Shown here: piece by piece, positions 1 through 9,423 of the stretch
Numbering within the stretch: position 1 is the first letter of the stretch
Layout: the number at the start of each line of letters is the position of its first letter
NCBI RefSeq assembly: GCF_002754475.1
Contig: NZ_PEFL01000002.1
Span: 558,001-622,000 of the forward strand
Length of the DNA: 64,000 nucleotides
Source of the DNA: Comamonas sp. 26
GTDB taxonomy: Bacteria > Pseudomonadota > Gammaproteobacteria > Burkholderiales > Burkholderiaceae_C
Direction: 5' to 3'
Program-made: the position numbers and the translations under genes
Notes under the pieces: model-generated
Database searches by the model: none
What the model saw: only the letters and a program-made list of their open reading frames with translations
Told to the model about the DNA's origin: nothing

Positions 1-658
1 AGCGAAAGGCGGCTACTTCGCGGTCACTCTTGCGAAAGCCGTCAATTACCAAGCGCTCACCGGGGCGCAGCAAATAGCCTGCGCTCTGAATGCTGCCGGG
101 CTGACCGCTCAGCACATCCAGCCCGTCCACGGTGGCGACGACTTCGTAATAGCGTTTGCTGCGGTTGGTGTAGACCAGCTCATAACGCTCCCCGTTGCGT
201 CCGGCCACATGAAAATCCTTGGCGCCACGGCTGGAGAAAATGCGCAGCGCAGCACCATTGCCGCCTAGCAGCTGCAGCTCCACATCACCATCGGCCAGCA
301 ATGCATTGGTCTGCTGCTCCGCATCACGACCCAGCGCACGGCGAATGCTGTCTTCATCCGAATAGCGCATTTGCCCCATGTCCAGCGGGCGATCTGGCGT
401 CAGCCGTGATGCCTGCACCGCCTTGGTGACCGACTCGCGCCCCTCGCCCCATTGCGTACCCAAGGTGGACTGTGCCTTGGCTGCTTGTGGCGCAGCTATA
501 GGGGCACTGGAGGTCTCGGCCATTACAGCGGTCTGGCTGCCACTATGGTTTCCCTCGCTCGGAGGCGGCATGCTGCAAGCCGCCAGACCCGCTGCCACCA
601 ACAACCCCATCAGCGAACGCCACCAGCGCACACGCCACATTGCCATATTTGAACCCAT
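1..658 (-). CDS. Hypothetical lipoprotein (3' end outside window)
   Basis: The reading frame starts at the ATG at 656-658 and runs off the left edge, so only the first 219 codons are seen. The N-terminus has a basic stretch (MWRVRWWRS), a hydrophobic core and the lipobox LAAC near residue 28, so this is a predicted lipoprotein. A low-complexity linker follows. The C-terminal visible part contains GERYELVYTNRSNKRYYEV and then a segment reading VDGLDVLSGQPGSIQSAGY with LRPGERLVIDGFRKS. I know this region as a conserved feature of uncharacterised proteobacterial proteins, but no function is established. It is separated from hisD by a terminator, so it is its own unit. The start is chosen because it gives a complete lipoprotein signal. 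Confidence 0.7.
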   Translation of the reverse strand, partial: MGSNMAMWRVRWWRSLMGLLVAAGLAACSMPPPSEGNHSGSQTAVMAETSSAPIAAPQAAKAQSTLGTQWGEGRESVTKAVQASRLTPDRPLDMGQMRYSDEDSIRRALGRDAEQQTNALLADGDVELQLLGGNGAALRIFSSRGAKDFHVAGRNGERYELVYTNRSKRYYEVVATVDGLDVLSGQPGSIQSAGYLLRPGERLVIDGFRKSDREVAAFR

Positions 659-774
659 GAACTCGCTCCTTGCTTTTGGATGAATGCCCGCCAGTGTCGC
701 TGCAAAGCCCACAGACATGAGTCATCCAACACCTTGAAAGCCACTCTGACACTTCAAACTGCAAACGATGGACA

Positions 775-802
775 CAAAAAAGCCGCGTTCTGTGACGCGG
801 CT
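775..802 (-). terminator. Rho-independent terminator after hisD
   Basis: A perfect 8-bp stem (781-788 with 795-802, AGCCGCGT/ACGCGGCT) encloses a 6-nt loop. On the minus strand it is followed by a run of Ts (776-780). It lies 23 bases past the hisD stop and ends the murA-hisG-hisD transcript. Confidence 0.85.
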
Positions 803-824
803 GGGTTCGGGGGCTGAAACGGCT

Positions 825-2141
825 TTACTTCAGGCGCATCTCAGCCGCACGGGCGTGACCCTGCAGGCCTTCACCATAGGCCAAGATCGCAGCCGTCTTG
901 CCCAGCACCTGGGCACCGGCTTCGCTCACTTCAATGATGGAGCTGCGCTTTTGGAAGTCGTACACACCCAAAGGCGACGAGAAGCGCGCCGTGCCGCTGG
1001 TGGGCAACACGTGGTTTGGGCCTGCGCAGTAGTCGCCCAACGACTCAGACGTGTACGCGCCCAAGAAGATCGCACCGGCGTGCTTGAGCGAAGGCTCCCA
1101 GCGGTGCGGGTCACGGCTAGAGACCTCCAGATGCTCAGGCGCAATCCGATTGCTGATGGCGCAGGCCTCTTCCATGTCACGCGTCAAGATCAGCGCACCA
1201 CGGTCGTTCAGGCTCTTGGCGATGATGGCCTTGCGGGGCATCTCTGGCAGCAGGCGATCAATTTCGCGCTGCACGGCGTCGATATAGGCGGCGTCGGGGC
1301 ACAACAGAATGGACTGTGCCAGTTCATCGTGCTCGGCCTGACTGAACAGGTCCATGGCCACCCATTCCGGCGGCGTGGTGCCATCGGCCAGCACCAGAAT
1401 TTCAGAGGGGCCAGCAATCATGTCGATGCCGACGACACCGAACACACGCTTTTTGGCGCTGGCGACGTAGGCATTGCCGGGGCCGGTGATTTTGTCCACC
1501 TTAGGCACGGTGGCCGTGCCATAAGCCAGCGCGGCTACCGCCTGCGCACCACCAATGGTGAAGGCACGCGTTACGCCAGCCACGTATGCAGCAGCCAGCA
1601 CCAGCGGGTTCTTTTCACCCTTGGGCGTGGGCACGACCATGATGATCTCGGGCACGCCGGCCACATGGGCGGGGATGGCGTTCATCAGCACGCTGCTGGG
1701 ATAGGCTGCCTTGCCGCCTGGCACGTAGATGCCTACGCGGTCCAGTGGCGTGACTTTCTGGCCCAGCAAGGTGCCGTCTTCGTCGCGGTAGCTCCAGCTT
1801 TCACCGTTGGCTTTTTTCTGGGCCTCGTGGTAGCTGCGCACACGGCTGGCGGCCGCTTCCAGCGCTTCGCGCTGCTCGGTGGGCAGGCTGTCGAAAGCAG
1901 CTTTCAGCTCTTGCTTGGTCAGCTCCAGAGCGCTCATGGATTCAGCGGTCAACGCGTCAAAGCGGGCCGTGTACTCCAGCACGGCGGCATCGCCGCGCTT
2001 TTGCACATCGGCCAGGATGTCGGCCACGCGCTGCTCGATCGCTGCGTCCGTGTCGGCCGACCAATGCAGACGCTGTGCAAAATCATGCTCAAATGTGGCA
2101 TCAGCGGTTGATAGACGGGCGGGAGCAGCTACGAATTCCAT
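825..2141 (-). CDS. hisD: Histidinol dehydrogenase
   Basis: A 438-aa protein, the usual family length. It catalyses the last two steps of histidine synthesis, oxidising L-histidinol to L-histidine with two NAD+ and a zinc ion, in the cytoplasm. Family motifs seen are [17 protein letters not shown], the [12 protein letters not shown] segment, [12 protein letters not shown], the [11 protein letters not shown] zinc/catalytic region and the RIAPEHLE motif that carries the base. It is 21 bases downstream of hisG on the same strand and is followed by a terminator. hisC and hisB, which often follow hisD in related genomes, are not here. Confidence 0.97.
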   Translation of the reverse strand: MEFVAAPARLSTADATFEHDFAQRLHWSADTDAAIEQRVADILADVQKRGDAAVLEYTARFDALTAESMSALELTKQELKAAFDSLPTEQREALEAAASRVRSYHEAQKKANGESWSYRDEDGTLLGQKVTPLDRVGIYVPGGKAAYPSSVLMNAIPAHVAGVPEIIMVVPTPKGEKNPLVLAAAYVAGVTRAFTIGGAQAVAALAYGTATVPKVDKITGPGNAYVASAKKRVFGVVGIDMIAGPSEILVLADGTTPPEWVAMDLFSQAEHDELAQSILLCPDAAYIDAVQREIDRLLPEMPRKAIIAKSLNDRGALILTRDMEEACAISNRIAPEHLEVSSRDPHRWEPSLKHAGAIFLGAYTSESLGDYCAGPNHVLPTSGTARFSSPLGVYDFQKRSSIIEVSEAGAQVLGKTAAILAYGEGLQGHARAAEMRLK

Positions 2142-2162
2142 AGTATTTACCAGTGGGGAAAA

Positions 2163-2813
2163 TCAGTTGTTTTTGGCGGCGACGGCTTGCGCAAACGCAT
2201 CAATGATGTGGCGCAGCGGAGCTTGCTTGAGCTTGAGCGAGGCCTGGTTGACGACCAAACGCGAGCTGATGTCAATGATGGACTCCACCTCGACCAGATC
2301 ATTGGCCTTGAGGGTGTTGCCGGTGGAAACCAGGTCAACAATGGCGTCGGCCATGCCGGTCAGCGGTGCCAGCTCCATCGAGCCGTAGAGCTTGACCATG
2401 TCCACGTGCACACCCTTTTGCGCAAAGAAGTTGCGCGCAATCTCGGTGTACTTGGTGGCAATGCGCAGGCGCGCACCTTGCTTGACGGCGTGCTGGTAAT
2501 CAAAACCATTGCGCACAGCCACGCTGACGCGGCACTTGGCGATCTGCAGGTCCAGCGGCTGGTACAGGCCCTGGCCGCCATGCTCGATCAGCGAGTCCAG
2601 GCCGGACACGCCCAGATCCGCACCGCCATACTGCACATACACAGGCACATCAGACGCACGCACCAGCACCACGCGCACATCGGGACGGTTGGTGTCAAAA
2701 ATCAGCTTGCGCGACTTTTCCACGTCTTCCGTCACCTCGATGCCAGCGGCAGCCAGCAAGGGCACGGTTTCTTCAAAGATACGGCCCTTGGAGAGAGCAA
2801 TAGTGATCGTCAT
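2163..2813 (-). CDS. hisG: ATP phosphoribosyltransferase, short form
   Basis: First enzyme of histidine synthesis: it joins ATP and PRPP to give phosphoribosyl-ATP. At 216 aa it is the short form, which lacks the C-terminal ACT-like regulatory domain and is known to need the HisZ partner. No hisZ is in this window, so it must be elsewhere. Recognisable motifs are [14 protein letters not shown] at the N-terminus and the PRPP-binding region [17 protein letters not shown] near residue 150. The ATG overlaps the murA stop by 4 bases, so translation is probably coupled to murA. Confidence 0.96.
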   Translation of the reverse strand: MTITIALSKGRIFEETVPLLAAAGIEVTEDVEKSRKLIFDTNRPDVRVVLVRASDVPVYVQYGGADLGVSGLDSLIEHGGQGLYQPLDLQIAKCRVSVAVRNGFDYQHAVKQGARLRIATKYTEIARNFFAQKGVHVDMVKLYGSMELAPLTGMADAIVDLVSTGNTLKANDLVEVESIIDISSRLVVNQASLKLKQAPLRHIIDAFAQAVAAKNN

Positions 2814-4081
2814 TCTGAAACTCTCTCGATATCAGCGCCCAGTGCACGCAGCTTCTCTTCCATGCGGTCGTAGCCACGGTCCAGGTGATAAATGCGGTCC
2901 ACCAGCGTTTCACCTTCAGCCACCAGACCGGCAATGACCAGACTGGCAGAAGCGCGCAGATCGGTCGCCATCACGATGGCACCAGACAGGCGCTTACCGC
3001 CTTCGATACTGGCCACGCGACCATCGGTGATGATGCGTGCGCCCAGGCGCACCATCTCATTGACGTGCATGAAGCGGTTTTCAAAGATGGTTTCGGTCAC
3101 CACGCTGGTGCCTTCGGCCACCAGATTCAGGGCCATGAACTGGGCCTGCATATCGGTGGGGAAGCCCGGGTACTCGGTGGTGCGGAAGCTCTGCGCCTTC
3201 AGCTTGCCATCAGAGCTCACCTTCAGGCCGCCTTGCACAGACTCCACCTTGACGCCCGCTTCTTTCAGCTTGTCGATGACCGCTCCCAGGTGGTCGGCTC
3301 GTGCATGGCGCAGCAGCGCCTCGCCACCGGTGGCCGCCACGGCGCACAGGAAGGTGCCCGCTTCAATACGGTCGGCCACCACGTCGTGCTCGCAGCCGTG
3401 CAGCTTGTCCACGCCCTGGATAGTGATGCGGCTGGTGCCCTGACCCGTGATCTGGGCCCCCATCTTGATCAGCATCTCGGCCAGATCGCTGATTTCGGGC
3501 TCCATGGCAGCGTTTTCCAGCACGGTCTCGCCATCCGCCAGCGCGGCAGCCATCAGGAAGTTCTCGGTGCCGGTCACGGTCACCATGTCGGTGGTGATGC
3601 GCGCGCCCTTCAGCTTTGTCCAGCCTTCAGGCAGGCTGGCGTGCATGTAACCGTTTTCCACGGTGATGACGGCACCCATGGACTGCAAGCCCTTGATGTG
3701 CTGATCCACCGGGCGCGAGCCAATCGCGCAGCCGCCGGGCAGCGACACCTTGGCCTTGCCAAAGCGGGCCAGCAGCGGGCCCAGAGCCAGCACCGAGGCG
3801 CGCATGGTCTTGACCAGCTCGTAAGGGGCTTCGGGCATCAGGCTGTCGGGGGCGACAAAGCTGATGCCGCCGCGCTCGCCATGGGTCTCGGTCGTCACAC
3901 CCATGTTGTTAAGCAACTTACGCATGGTGGCCACGTCATGCAGACGGGGCACGTTGTGCAGGTGGACGGGCTCGTTGGTGAGCAGTGCTGCGCACATCTC
4001 AGGCAGAGCGGCGTTTTTGGCGCCAGAAATCAGCACTTCGCCCTGGAGGGGACGACCACCGTGGATCTTGAGTTTGTCCAT
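2810..4081 (-). CDS. murA: UDP-N-acetylglucosamine 1-carboxyvinyltransferase
   Basis: A 423-aa MurA, the first committed enzyme of peptidoglycan synthesis, which transfers enolpyruvate from PEP to UDP-GlcNAc in the cytoplasm. The substrate-binding Lys22-Asn23 pair is in [11 protein letters not shown]. The catalytic loop [17 protein letters not shown] carries the Cys (residue 118) that fosfomycin alkylates, so this enzyme is predicted to be of the sensitive type. The gene lies between ibaG and hisG. The 93-base gap to ibaG contains a copy of the dispersed palindromic repeat. Confidence 0.98.
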   Translation of the reverse strand: MDKLKIHGGRPLQGEVLISGAKNAALPEMCAALLTNEPVHLHNVPRLHDVATMRKLLNNMGVTTETHGERGGISFVAPDSLMPEAPYELVKTMRASVLALGPLLARFGKAKVSLPGGCAIGSRPVDQHIKGLQSMGAVITVENGYMHASLPEGWTKLKGARITTDMVTVTGTENFLMAAALADGETVLENAAMEPEISDLAEMLIKMGAQITGQGTSRITIQGVDKLHGCEHDVVADRIEAGTFLCAVAATGGEALLRHARADHLGAVIDKLKEAGVKVESVQGGLKVSSDGKLKAQSFRTTEYPGFPTDMQAQFMALNLVAEGTSVVTETIFENRFMHVNEMVRLGARIITDGRVASIEGGKRLSGAIVMATDLRASASLVIAGLVAEGETLVDRIYHLDRGYDRMEEKLRALGADIERVSE

Positions 4082-4116
4082 GGCTACAAGCCTTGATATG
4101 TTTATGTAAGAAAAAC

Positions 4117-4156
4117 GCCTCTAGCGCATATTGGTAAGGCGCTAGCAGCTATCAAA
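4117..4156. repeat. Dispersed palindromic repeat, copy A
   Basis: CTAGCGC (4121-4127) and GCGCTAG (4139-4145) form a perfect inverted repeat around an 11-nt spacer, followed by CAGCTATCAAATTTG. It sits between the co-directional ibaG and murA. It closely matches the copy at 53145-53183. Confidence 0.75.
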
Positions 4157-4174
4157 TTTGAATTTTTGCTGACC

Positions 4175-4417
4175 TCAGGCCTGGGCAGCAGCCCACTCAG
4201 CGGGCGTAAATGTCTTCATCGACAGCGCATGGACTTCATCCGTCGCAATGCGGTTGCCCAGCGTGCCATAGACCATGCGCTGACGGCCCAGCGGGCGCTG
4301 ACCTTCAAAGCTGGTCGAAACGATGGTGGCAAACCAATGTCGGCCATCGCCTTCCAGTGCAATATGCTCGCAGGGCAGGCCGGCGGTGATCAGGTCTTTG
4401 AGTTGGTCTGCAGTCAT
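4175..4417 (-). CDS. ibaG: BolA/IbaG family protein
   Basis: An 80-aa BolA-like protein, about the usual size. BolA family members pair with monothiol glutaredoxins to handle [2Fe-2S] clusters. The IbaG branch is encoded next to murA in many proteobacteria, as here. Visible family features are the ALEGDGRHWFATIVS strand, the SFEGQRPLGRQRMVY segment with its invariant Arg-Gln-Arg region, and the DEVHALSMKTFTP C-terminal region with a conserved His. The start follows from family length. Confidence 0.9.
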   Translation of the reverse strand: MTADQLKDLITAGLPCEHIALEGDGRHWFATIVSTSFEGQRPLGRQRMVYGTLGNRIATDEVHALSMKTFTPAEWAAAQA

Positions 4418-4489
4418 GAGTTAGCCTTTAAGCGCAGGGCTGGCGAAACCGGTTATTGTCTCGCAAGCAGCCATGCGTGAATCCTGAAA

Positions 4490-5245
4490 TCAGTTACGAA
4501 TCTTGTAGCCAATGCGCAGCAGATGCACGGCCAGCGCGCTCACGGCCAGCCAGGCTCCGCCCACAATGGCAAAGCTCAGCCAGGGCGAGACATCGCTCTG
4601 CCCAAAGAAGCCGTAGCGGAAACCGTCGATCATGTAGAAGAACGGGTTGACATGGCTGACCGCCTGCCAGAAGCCGGGCAGCGAATGCACGGAATAGAAC
4701 ACGCCCGACAGAAAGGTCAGCGGCATGATCAGAAAGTTCTGAAACGCAGCCATCTGGTCGAACTTTTCGGCCCAGAGTCCGGCGATGACACCCAGCGTGC
4801 CCATCAGCGCACAGCCCAGAAAGCCGAAGACCAGAATCCACAGCGGCGCGGCAAAGTCGGGCACGGCAAAGAACAGCGTGACCACGAACACGCCAAAGCC
4901 CACCAGCAGGCCGCGCAGAATCGCCGCGCCCACATAGGCACTGAACCAGGCCCAGTGCGACAGCGGCGTGAGCAGCACAAACACCAGCGAGCCCATGATC
5001 TTGCTCTGCACCAGGCTGGAGGAGCTGTTGGCAAACGCGTTTTGCAACATGCTCATCATCACCAGCCCGGGAATCAGAAACGCGGTGTAGGGAATGCGGT
5101 CGTAGACCATGACGCGGCCGTCGAGCACATGACCGAAGACCAGCAGATACAGCACGGCCGTGAGCACAGGGGCTGCAACGGTCTGAAAGCTCACCTTCCA
5201 GAAACGCAGCACTTCCTTCTTGAGCAGGGTTTGCCAGCCGTTCAT
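4490..5245 (-). CDS. ABC-2 type transporter permease (YadH-like)
   Basis: A 251-aa integral membrane protein with about six hydrophobic segments and the ABC-2 permease pattern, including the FLIMPLTFLSGVFYSVHSLP motif near the C-terminal third. It should form the membrane channel of an exporter with the ATPase encoded immediately upstream, whose stop codon it overlaps by 4 bases. The nearest family I recognise is YadGH of E. coli, whose substrate is unclear. It lies between the mla genes and ibaG, in a place where the E. coli mla-ibaG-murA order has no such genes. A role in envelope export is inferred only from context. Confidence 0.88.
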   Translation of the reverse strand: MNGWQTLLKKEVLRFWKVSFQTVAAPVLTAVLYLLVFGHVLDGRVMVYDRIPYTAFLIPGLVMMSMLQNAFANSSSSLVQSKIMGSLVFVLLTPLSHWAWFSAYVGAAILRGLLVGFGVFVVTLFFAVPDFAAPLWILVFGFLGCALMGTLGVIAGLWAEKFDQMAAFQNFLIMPLTFLSGVFYSVHSLPGFWQAVSHVNPFFYMIDGFRYGFFGQSDVSPWLSFAIVGGAWLAVSALAVHLLRIGYKIRN

Positions 5246-6177
5246 GCCACACCTCCAGCCGCAGCTGCTGTCATAGAGCCTTCATTCATGATGTGGATGA
5301 ACACATCTTCCAGATCTGCACGGCGAATTTCCACATCTTCAGGCGTCACGCCGCCCTGGCGCAAAGCGGCCAGCAACTGCTCCACATCGCCTGCATGGGC
5401 TGCAGGAATCTGCACGATTCGGCCCGTAACCCGGGCGCGATCGGCCACAGCCTTGGGCAAGGCGCTATCAGTCTTGAATTGAAGAACGTTGCTGGAAGCC
5501 GATTTGAGCAGCTCGCTCATGGGCGAAAGCTTGATGATCTCGCCGCGCTTGAGCATGGCCACGCGGCTGCACAGCGCCTCGGCCTCTTCCAGGTAATGGG
5601 TGGTAAGCAGGACCGTGTGGCCCTGCTTGTTGAGCTTGGCGATGAAATGCCAAAGCGTCTGGCGCAGCTCCACATCCACACCCGCCGTGGGTTCATCGAG
5701 CACGATGATGGGCGGTTTGTGCACCAGCGCCTGCGCGACCAGCACACGGCGCTTCATGCCGCCAGAAAGCTGACGCATATTGCTGTGCGCCTTGTCTGTC
5801 AGGCCCAGGCTGTCGAGCAGCTCGTCAATCCAGTCGTCATTGTTTTTGACGCCGAAATAACCAGACTGAAACTGCAGCGCCTCGCGCACATTGAAGAAGG
5901 GATCGAACACCAGCTCCTGAGGCACGATGCCCAGTTTGCGGCGCGCATCCGAGAAATTGGCCTGAACATCGCTGCCCTGCACCAGCACACGCCCGCCAGA
6001 GGCGCGTGCCAGTCCAGCCAGAATGCTGATCATCGTGGTCTTTCCCGCGCCATTGGGGCCGAGAAGACCGAAGAATTCACCTTCCTCGATATCCAGGCTT
6101 ACGGAATTGAGCGCCTGAAAATCCCCCTTAGGGGTTCGGTAGGTCTTGGAGACTGATTGGAATGAGACTGCGGGCAT
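5242..6177 (-). CDS. ABC transporter ATP-binding protein (YadG-like)
   Basis: A 311-aa ABC ATPase with Walker A GLLGPNGAGKTT, signature LSGGMKRRVLVAQAL, Walker B PPIIVLDEPTAGVD and the H-loop VLLTTHYLEEAE. The C-terminal extension after the ATPase core is typical of ABC-2 exporters (drug, lipid or polysaccharide type). It overlaps the permease gene by 4 bases, so the two form a complex. The start is set at the ATG whose protein begins MPAVSFQSVSKTY. Another ATG 9 bases upstream (6186) is possible, and neither has a strong ribosome-binding site. Confidence 0.9.
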   Translation of the reverse strand: MPAVSFQSVSKTYRTPKGDFQALNSVSLDIEEGEFFGLLGPNGAGKTTMISILAGLARASGGRVLVQGSDVQANFSDARRKLGIVPQELVFDPFFNVREALQFQSGYFGVKNNDDWIDELLDSLGLTDKAHSNMRQLSGGMKRRVLVAQALVHKPPIIVLDEPTAGVDVELRQTLWHFIAKLNKQGHTVLLTTHYLEEAEALCSRVAMLKRGEIIKLSPMSELLKSASSNVLQFKTDSALPKAVADRARVTGRIVQIPAAHAGDVEQLLAALRQGGVTPEDVEIRRADLEDVFIHIMNEGSMTAAAAGGVA

Positions 6178-6259
6178 GTAGCCCATGATTCTAGAGCTTG
6201 CCTGCCGCTTGTGCCGCAGCGGGGCTTAGCGATCCACAGGGATTCGCCAGCCAACCCTG

Positions 6260-6586
6260 CTAACCCTGCTTGATGGCAGCGTCTGCGCCCGGCACAAGGG
6301 GCGGCAGCAACAAATTATCAACCCCATACAGGGTGGCCATGGACTGCAGCCCCTTGGGCAGGCCGCTGACGATCAGCTGCTTTCCCACTTCCTGCGCCGC
6401 GCGGCGGCAGGCCAGCAGCACGGCCAGAGCCGCAGAGTCAAAAACCTTGACGGCGCTGGCATCCACCACCACCTGCGAGTCTGCATGGCCTATGACCAGA
6501 GGTCGCAGACGCTGCAGGCAATCACGCCCCTGACGGTAGGTCAGTTCCTTGGGCAATTGCAAAGAGTTGGTAGCAGACTTGGCCAT
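6260..6586 (-). CDS. mlaB: STAS-domain protein MlaB
   Basis: A 108-aa cytoplasmic STAS protein. In the Mla system MlaB binds the MlaF ATPase and stabilises the MlaFEDB complex. It shows the STAS core with VVVDASAVKVFDSAALAVLLA, where the conserved Asp-Ser of the loop is visible. It sits 19 bases downstream of mlaC, as the last of the mla genes. Confidence 0.88.
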   Translation of the reverse strand: MAKSATNSLQLPKELTYRQGRDCLQRLRPLVIGHADSQVVVDASAVKVFDSAALAVLLACRRAAQEVGKQLIVSGLPKGLQSMATLYGVDNLLLPPLVPGADAAIKQG

Positions 6587-6605
6587 GAGGACTAAAGCTT
6601 TACGC

Positions 6606-7235
6606 TTATTTAGTGACGTTCGCAGGCATCGAGCTGCGCGACGCCAGAGTCTTGATCAGGCCATCGATGCCATGGGCATTGATTTCCTGCGAAAACTGGT
6701 TGCGGTAGGTTTCCACCAGCCACACACCCAGCACATTGAAGTTATAGAGCTTCCAGCCTTCTGGGTGCTTTTCCAGACGAAAGTCCAGCTGCACAGGCTC
6801 GCCACGACCATTGACCTGAGTGCGCACCAGCACATCGGTGTCACCAGCAGCCATGCGCAGAGGCTTGACGGTGATGGTCTGGTCGCCCACTTGCGACAGA
6901 GCCCCCGAGTAGGTACGAATCAGCAGTGCCTTGAATTCATCTTGCAGCTTCTGGCGCTGATCAGGCGTGGCTTGACGCCAAGCAGGACCCACGGCAGCCG
7001 AAGTCATGCGGCGGAAGTCCACATAAGGCATGACCTTTTCGTTGACCAACGCATTGATCTTGCTGGAATCACCATTGCGCAGCGAAGGATCTTTCTTGAT
7101 GGTCTCCAGCACATCGGCCGAGACGCGCTTGACCAGTAGATCAGGCGTTTCATCAGCAGCCTGAGCTGGCAGACCCAGATTCAGAACCAGCATGGCACCA
7201 GCGGCCATGCCCCATACGCGACGAGTAATTTTCAT
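6606..7235 (-). CDS. mlaC: Periplasmic phospholipid-binding protein MlaC
   Basis: A 209-aa protein with a Sec signal peptide (MKITRRVWGMAAGAMLVLN, cleavage after AQA) and the MlaC/Ttg2D domain, including FKALLIRTYSGALSQ and the C-terminal region WLVETYRNQFSQEIN. It shuttles phospholipid between the outer-membrane lipoprotein MlaA and the inner-membrane MlaFEDB complex. The start at 7235 is chosen because GGAGAG lies just upstream and the signal peptide begins there. A longer open frame upstream adds a non-signal sequence. Confidence 0.93.
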   Translation of the reverse strand: MKITRRVWGMAAGAMLVLNLGLPAQAADETPDLLVKRVSADVLETIKKDPSLRNGDSSKINALVNEKVMPYVDFRRMTSAAVGPAWRQATPDQRQKLQDEFKALLIRTYSGALSQVGDQTITVKPLRMAAGDTDVLVRTQVNGRGEPVQLDFRLEKHPEGWKLYNFNVLGVWLVETYRNQFSQEINAHGIDGLIKTLASRSSMPANVTK

Positions 7236-7314
7236 TGATTTCTCTCCTGGGCCTGCCAGTGTCACCGCACTTGCCCAGCCCGTGGACATTCTTTGTAAGC
7301 AGCTGCAGAGCAGT

Positions 7315-8118
7315 TTATTGACCTTCCGGTGGCAGCTTGCCGGCGTTGTCATCATCATAATTTTCAAGACGACCATCCCCGCCAGACACCGCGCCGCCAA
7401 TGCGTGAGCGCAGATACACATCGCGTATCAGGCTGTACTTGTCGAGAGCAACAGAGTCCAGCACATCACCGGCCGTGAGCAGTTCGGCACGTCGGTTCAC
7501 GACACGCAGAGCATATAAGCTGTTTCGCCAGCGCACATCGTCCATGGTATTGGCAGGGTAGCCGAAGGCATCAACCACCATGCCACTGGCATCACGCACG
7601 GTGGATGGGCCCCAGAACGGCAGCATCAGGTACGGACCGGTTGGCACGCCCCAACGGCCCAGAGTCTGACCAAAGTCCTGCTTCTTGCGCTGAATGCCGG
7701 CTTCGCTGGCAATATCGAACAGACCGCCAATACCGAGCACTGTGTTGACGCTGAAGCGCACCATGGAGTTGTAAGCGCCCTCGCCTTGGCCCTGCAGCAC
7801 GTTGTTGACGAATGACCAGGCATCGCCCAGGTTGTCGAAGAAGTTGGTCACGCCATCTCTGGCAAGGCGCGGTGTCACGGTCTGGTAGGCCGTAGCGACG
7901 GGCTTGAAAACGGCGCTATCCAGACCTTCGTTGAAGGAATAAATGCTACGGTTCATGGACTCCAGCGGGTCGGCTGGATTGGCCGGACCTGTGGCCGTGG
8001 TGGTGGCGCAACCGGTCAGCAAAGCCGCTGCAGAAACGCTAGCTACCAGCGCAGTACGTTTGAGGGCTTGCGCCTTGTTTGACACCAATTTCGTTTGTGG
8101 GCTTGTTATCGTCATCAT
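7315..8118 (-). CDS. mlaA: Outer-membrane lipoprotein MlaA (VacJ)
   Basis: A 267-aa lipoprotein with lipobox LLTGC near residue 36 and the VacJ/MlaA domain (PLESMNRSIYSFNEGLD, then FFDNLGDAWSFVNNVLQG and the PYLMLPFWGPSTVRD region). It removes phospholipids from the outer leaflet of the outer membrane and passes them to MlaC. Its ATG overlaps the mlaD stop by 4 bases. In E. coli mlaA is unlinked. Here it lies inside the operon between mlaD and mlaC. Confidence 0.94.
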   Translation of the reverse strand: MMTITSPQTKLVSNKAQALKRTALVASVSAAALLTGCATTTATGPANPADPLESMNRSIYSFNEGLDSAVFKPVATAYQTVTPRLARDGVTNFFDNLGDAWSFVNNVLQGQGEGAYNSMVRFSVNTVLGIGGLFDIASEAGIQRKKQDFGQTLGRWGVPTGPYLMLPFWGPSTVRDASGMVVDAFGYPANTMDDVRWRNSLYALRVVNRRAELLTAGDVLDSVALDKYSLIRDVYLRSRIGGAVSGGDGRLENYDDDNAGKLPPEGQ

Positions 8119-8615
8119 TCTTTCGCTCCCCCATTCGTTGCGGAGCCACCGGAGTCACCGCCTTGCTCGGCCTTGCCATAAAGGAACTGGCCAATGAGGT
8201 TCTCCAGCACCACCGCGGACTGCGTTGCTGTCACGCGATCACCGGCCTTGAGGTTCTCTTCGCTGGCACCCGCCTCAATACCAATGTACTGATCTCCCAG
8301 CAGGCCGCTTGTCAGAATTTTCAGCGAGCTGTCTTTGGGGAAGGCATAACGGTTTTCCATGTTCATGGCCACATCGGCCTGAAAGGTCTGATCGTTAAAG
8401 GTGATGGATTCCACGCGACCCACGACCACACCGGCGCTTTTGACTGCGGCCTTGGCCTTGAGGCCGCCGATATTGTCAAAGCGTGCGGTCACCGGATAGG
8501 TTTTCTCAAAATTCAGGCTGAGCAGATTTGCCGACTGCAAGCCCAAAAAGACCAGAGCCAGAGCGCCAATCAGCACAAACAGGCCAACCCAGATATCGCT
8601 TTTCTTTTGCTGCAT
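8115..8615 (-). CDS. mlaD: MCE-domain protein MlaD
   Basis: A 166-aa protein with one N-terminal membrane anchor (about residues 9-28) and a periplasmic MCE domain (YPVTARFDNIGGLKAKAAVK, then GVVVGRVESITF and LLGDQYIGIEAG). MlaD hexamers form the periplasmic ring of the MlaFEDB transporter and receive phospholipid from MlaC. It lies 31 bases downstream of mlaE. Confidence 0.95.
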   Translation of the reverse strand: MQQKKSDIWVGLFVLIGALALVFLGLQSANLLSLNFEKTYPVTARFDNIGGLKAKAAVKSAGVVVGRVESITFNDQTFQADVAMNMENRYAFPKDSSLKILTSGLLGDQYIGIEAGASEENLKAGDRVTATQSAVVLENLIGQFLYGKAEQGGDSGGSATNGGAKE

Positions 8616-8646
8616 GATTTTTTACCTTTGATCTGGCTGTGCAGCC

Positions 8647-9423
8647 TCAAATACTGAACATGGTTGCGGTGAGCAGGAAATCCAGGCCCAGCACGGCAAG
8701 CGAAGCGACGACCACCGTTCTTGTGGTCGCTCGCGAAACCCCTTCGGGCGTGGGACTGGCGGCATAGCCCTCCAGCAGCGCCACAAAGGTCACTGCCACG
8801 CCAAAGACAAAGCTCTTGAGCACGCCGTTACCCAGGTCGGTCCACCAGTCAACGCCCTGCTGCATCTGGCCCCAGAAAGCGCCGCTGTCGACACCAATCA
8901 TCACCACACCCACCAGCCACCCACCCAGTACGCCGACTGCGCTGAACACCGCTGCCAGCAAAGGCATGGTGATCAGGCCAGCCCAGAAGCGGGGTGCCAG
9001 AATGCGTTTGACAGGGTCAACCGCCATCATTTCCATAGCAGATAGCTGTTCGCCCGCCTTCATCAGGCCGATTTCAGCCGTCAAAGCCGTGCCGGCACGA
9101 CCGGCGAACAGCAAAGCTGTAACGACGGGGCCAAGCTCGCGCAGCAGACTCAGTGCGACCATCATGCCCAGCGCCTCGGCCGAGCCATAGCGCTGCAGGA
9201 TGTAATAGCCCTGCAGGCCCAGTACAAAGCCCACAAACAGGCCAGAAACACCAATGATGGCCAGCGAGTAATTGCCCAGAAAATGAATCTGATCGCCAAT
9301 CAGGCGCGGGCGCTTGAGCGCCGGGCCCAGCAAGGTCAGCAGACGCCAGAACAGACGCGCGCCTATGCCCATATTGATCAGCTGGCCGCGCACAGCCGCG
9401 CCAATGCGTGCGATAAAGTTCAT
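8647..9423 (-). CDS. mlaE: Phospholipid ABC transporter permease MlaE
   Basis: A 258-aa MlaE-family permease with about five membrane segments. Family motifs are GRAGTALTAEIGLMK with the following EQLSAMEMMAVDP coupling helix, and GYAASPTPEGVSRATTRTV near the C-terminus. It forms the membrane core of the Mla transporter with the MlaF ATPase. The start overlaps the mlaF stop by 4 bases. Confidence 0.96.
   Translation of the reverse strand: MNFIARIGAAVRGQLINMGIGARLFWRLLTLLGPALKRPRLIGDQIHFLGNYSLAIIGVSGLFVGFVLGLQGYYILQRYGSAEALGMMVALSLLRELGPVVTALLFAGRAGTALTAEIGLMKAGEQLSAMEMMAVDPVKRILAPRFWAGLITMPLLAAVFSAVGVLGGWLVGVVMIGVDSGAFWGQMQQGVDWWTDLGNGVLKSFVFGVAVTFVALLEGYAASPTPEGVSRATTRTVVVASLAVLGLDFLLTATMFSI

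Noticed and set aside
768..2111. A 447-codon open frame opposite hisD, and similar long frames opposite murA, gltD, metK and resB
   Set aside because: All are antisense shadows of well-recognised genes with no plausible start signals or motifs.
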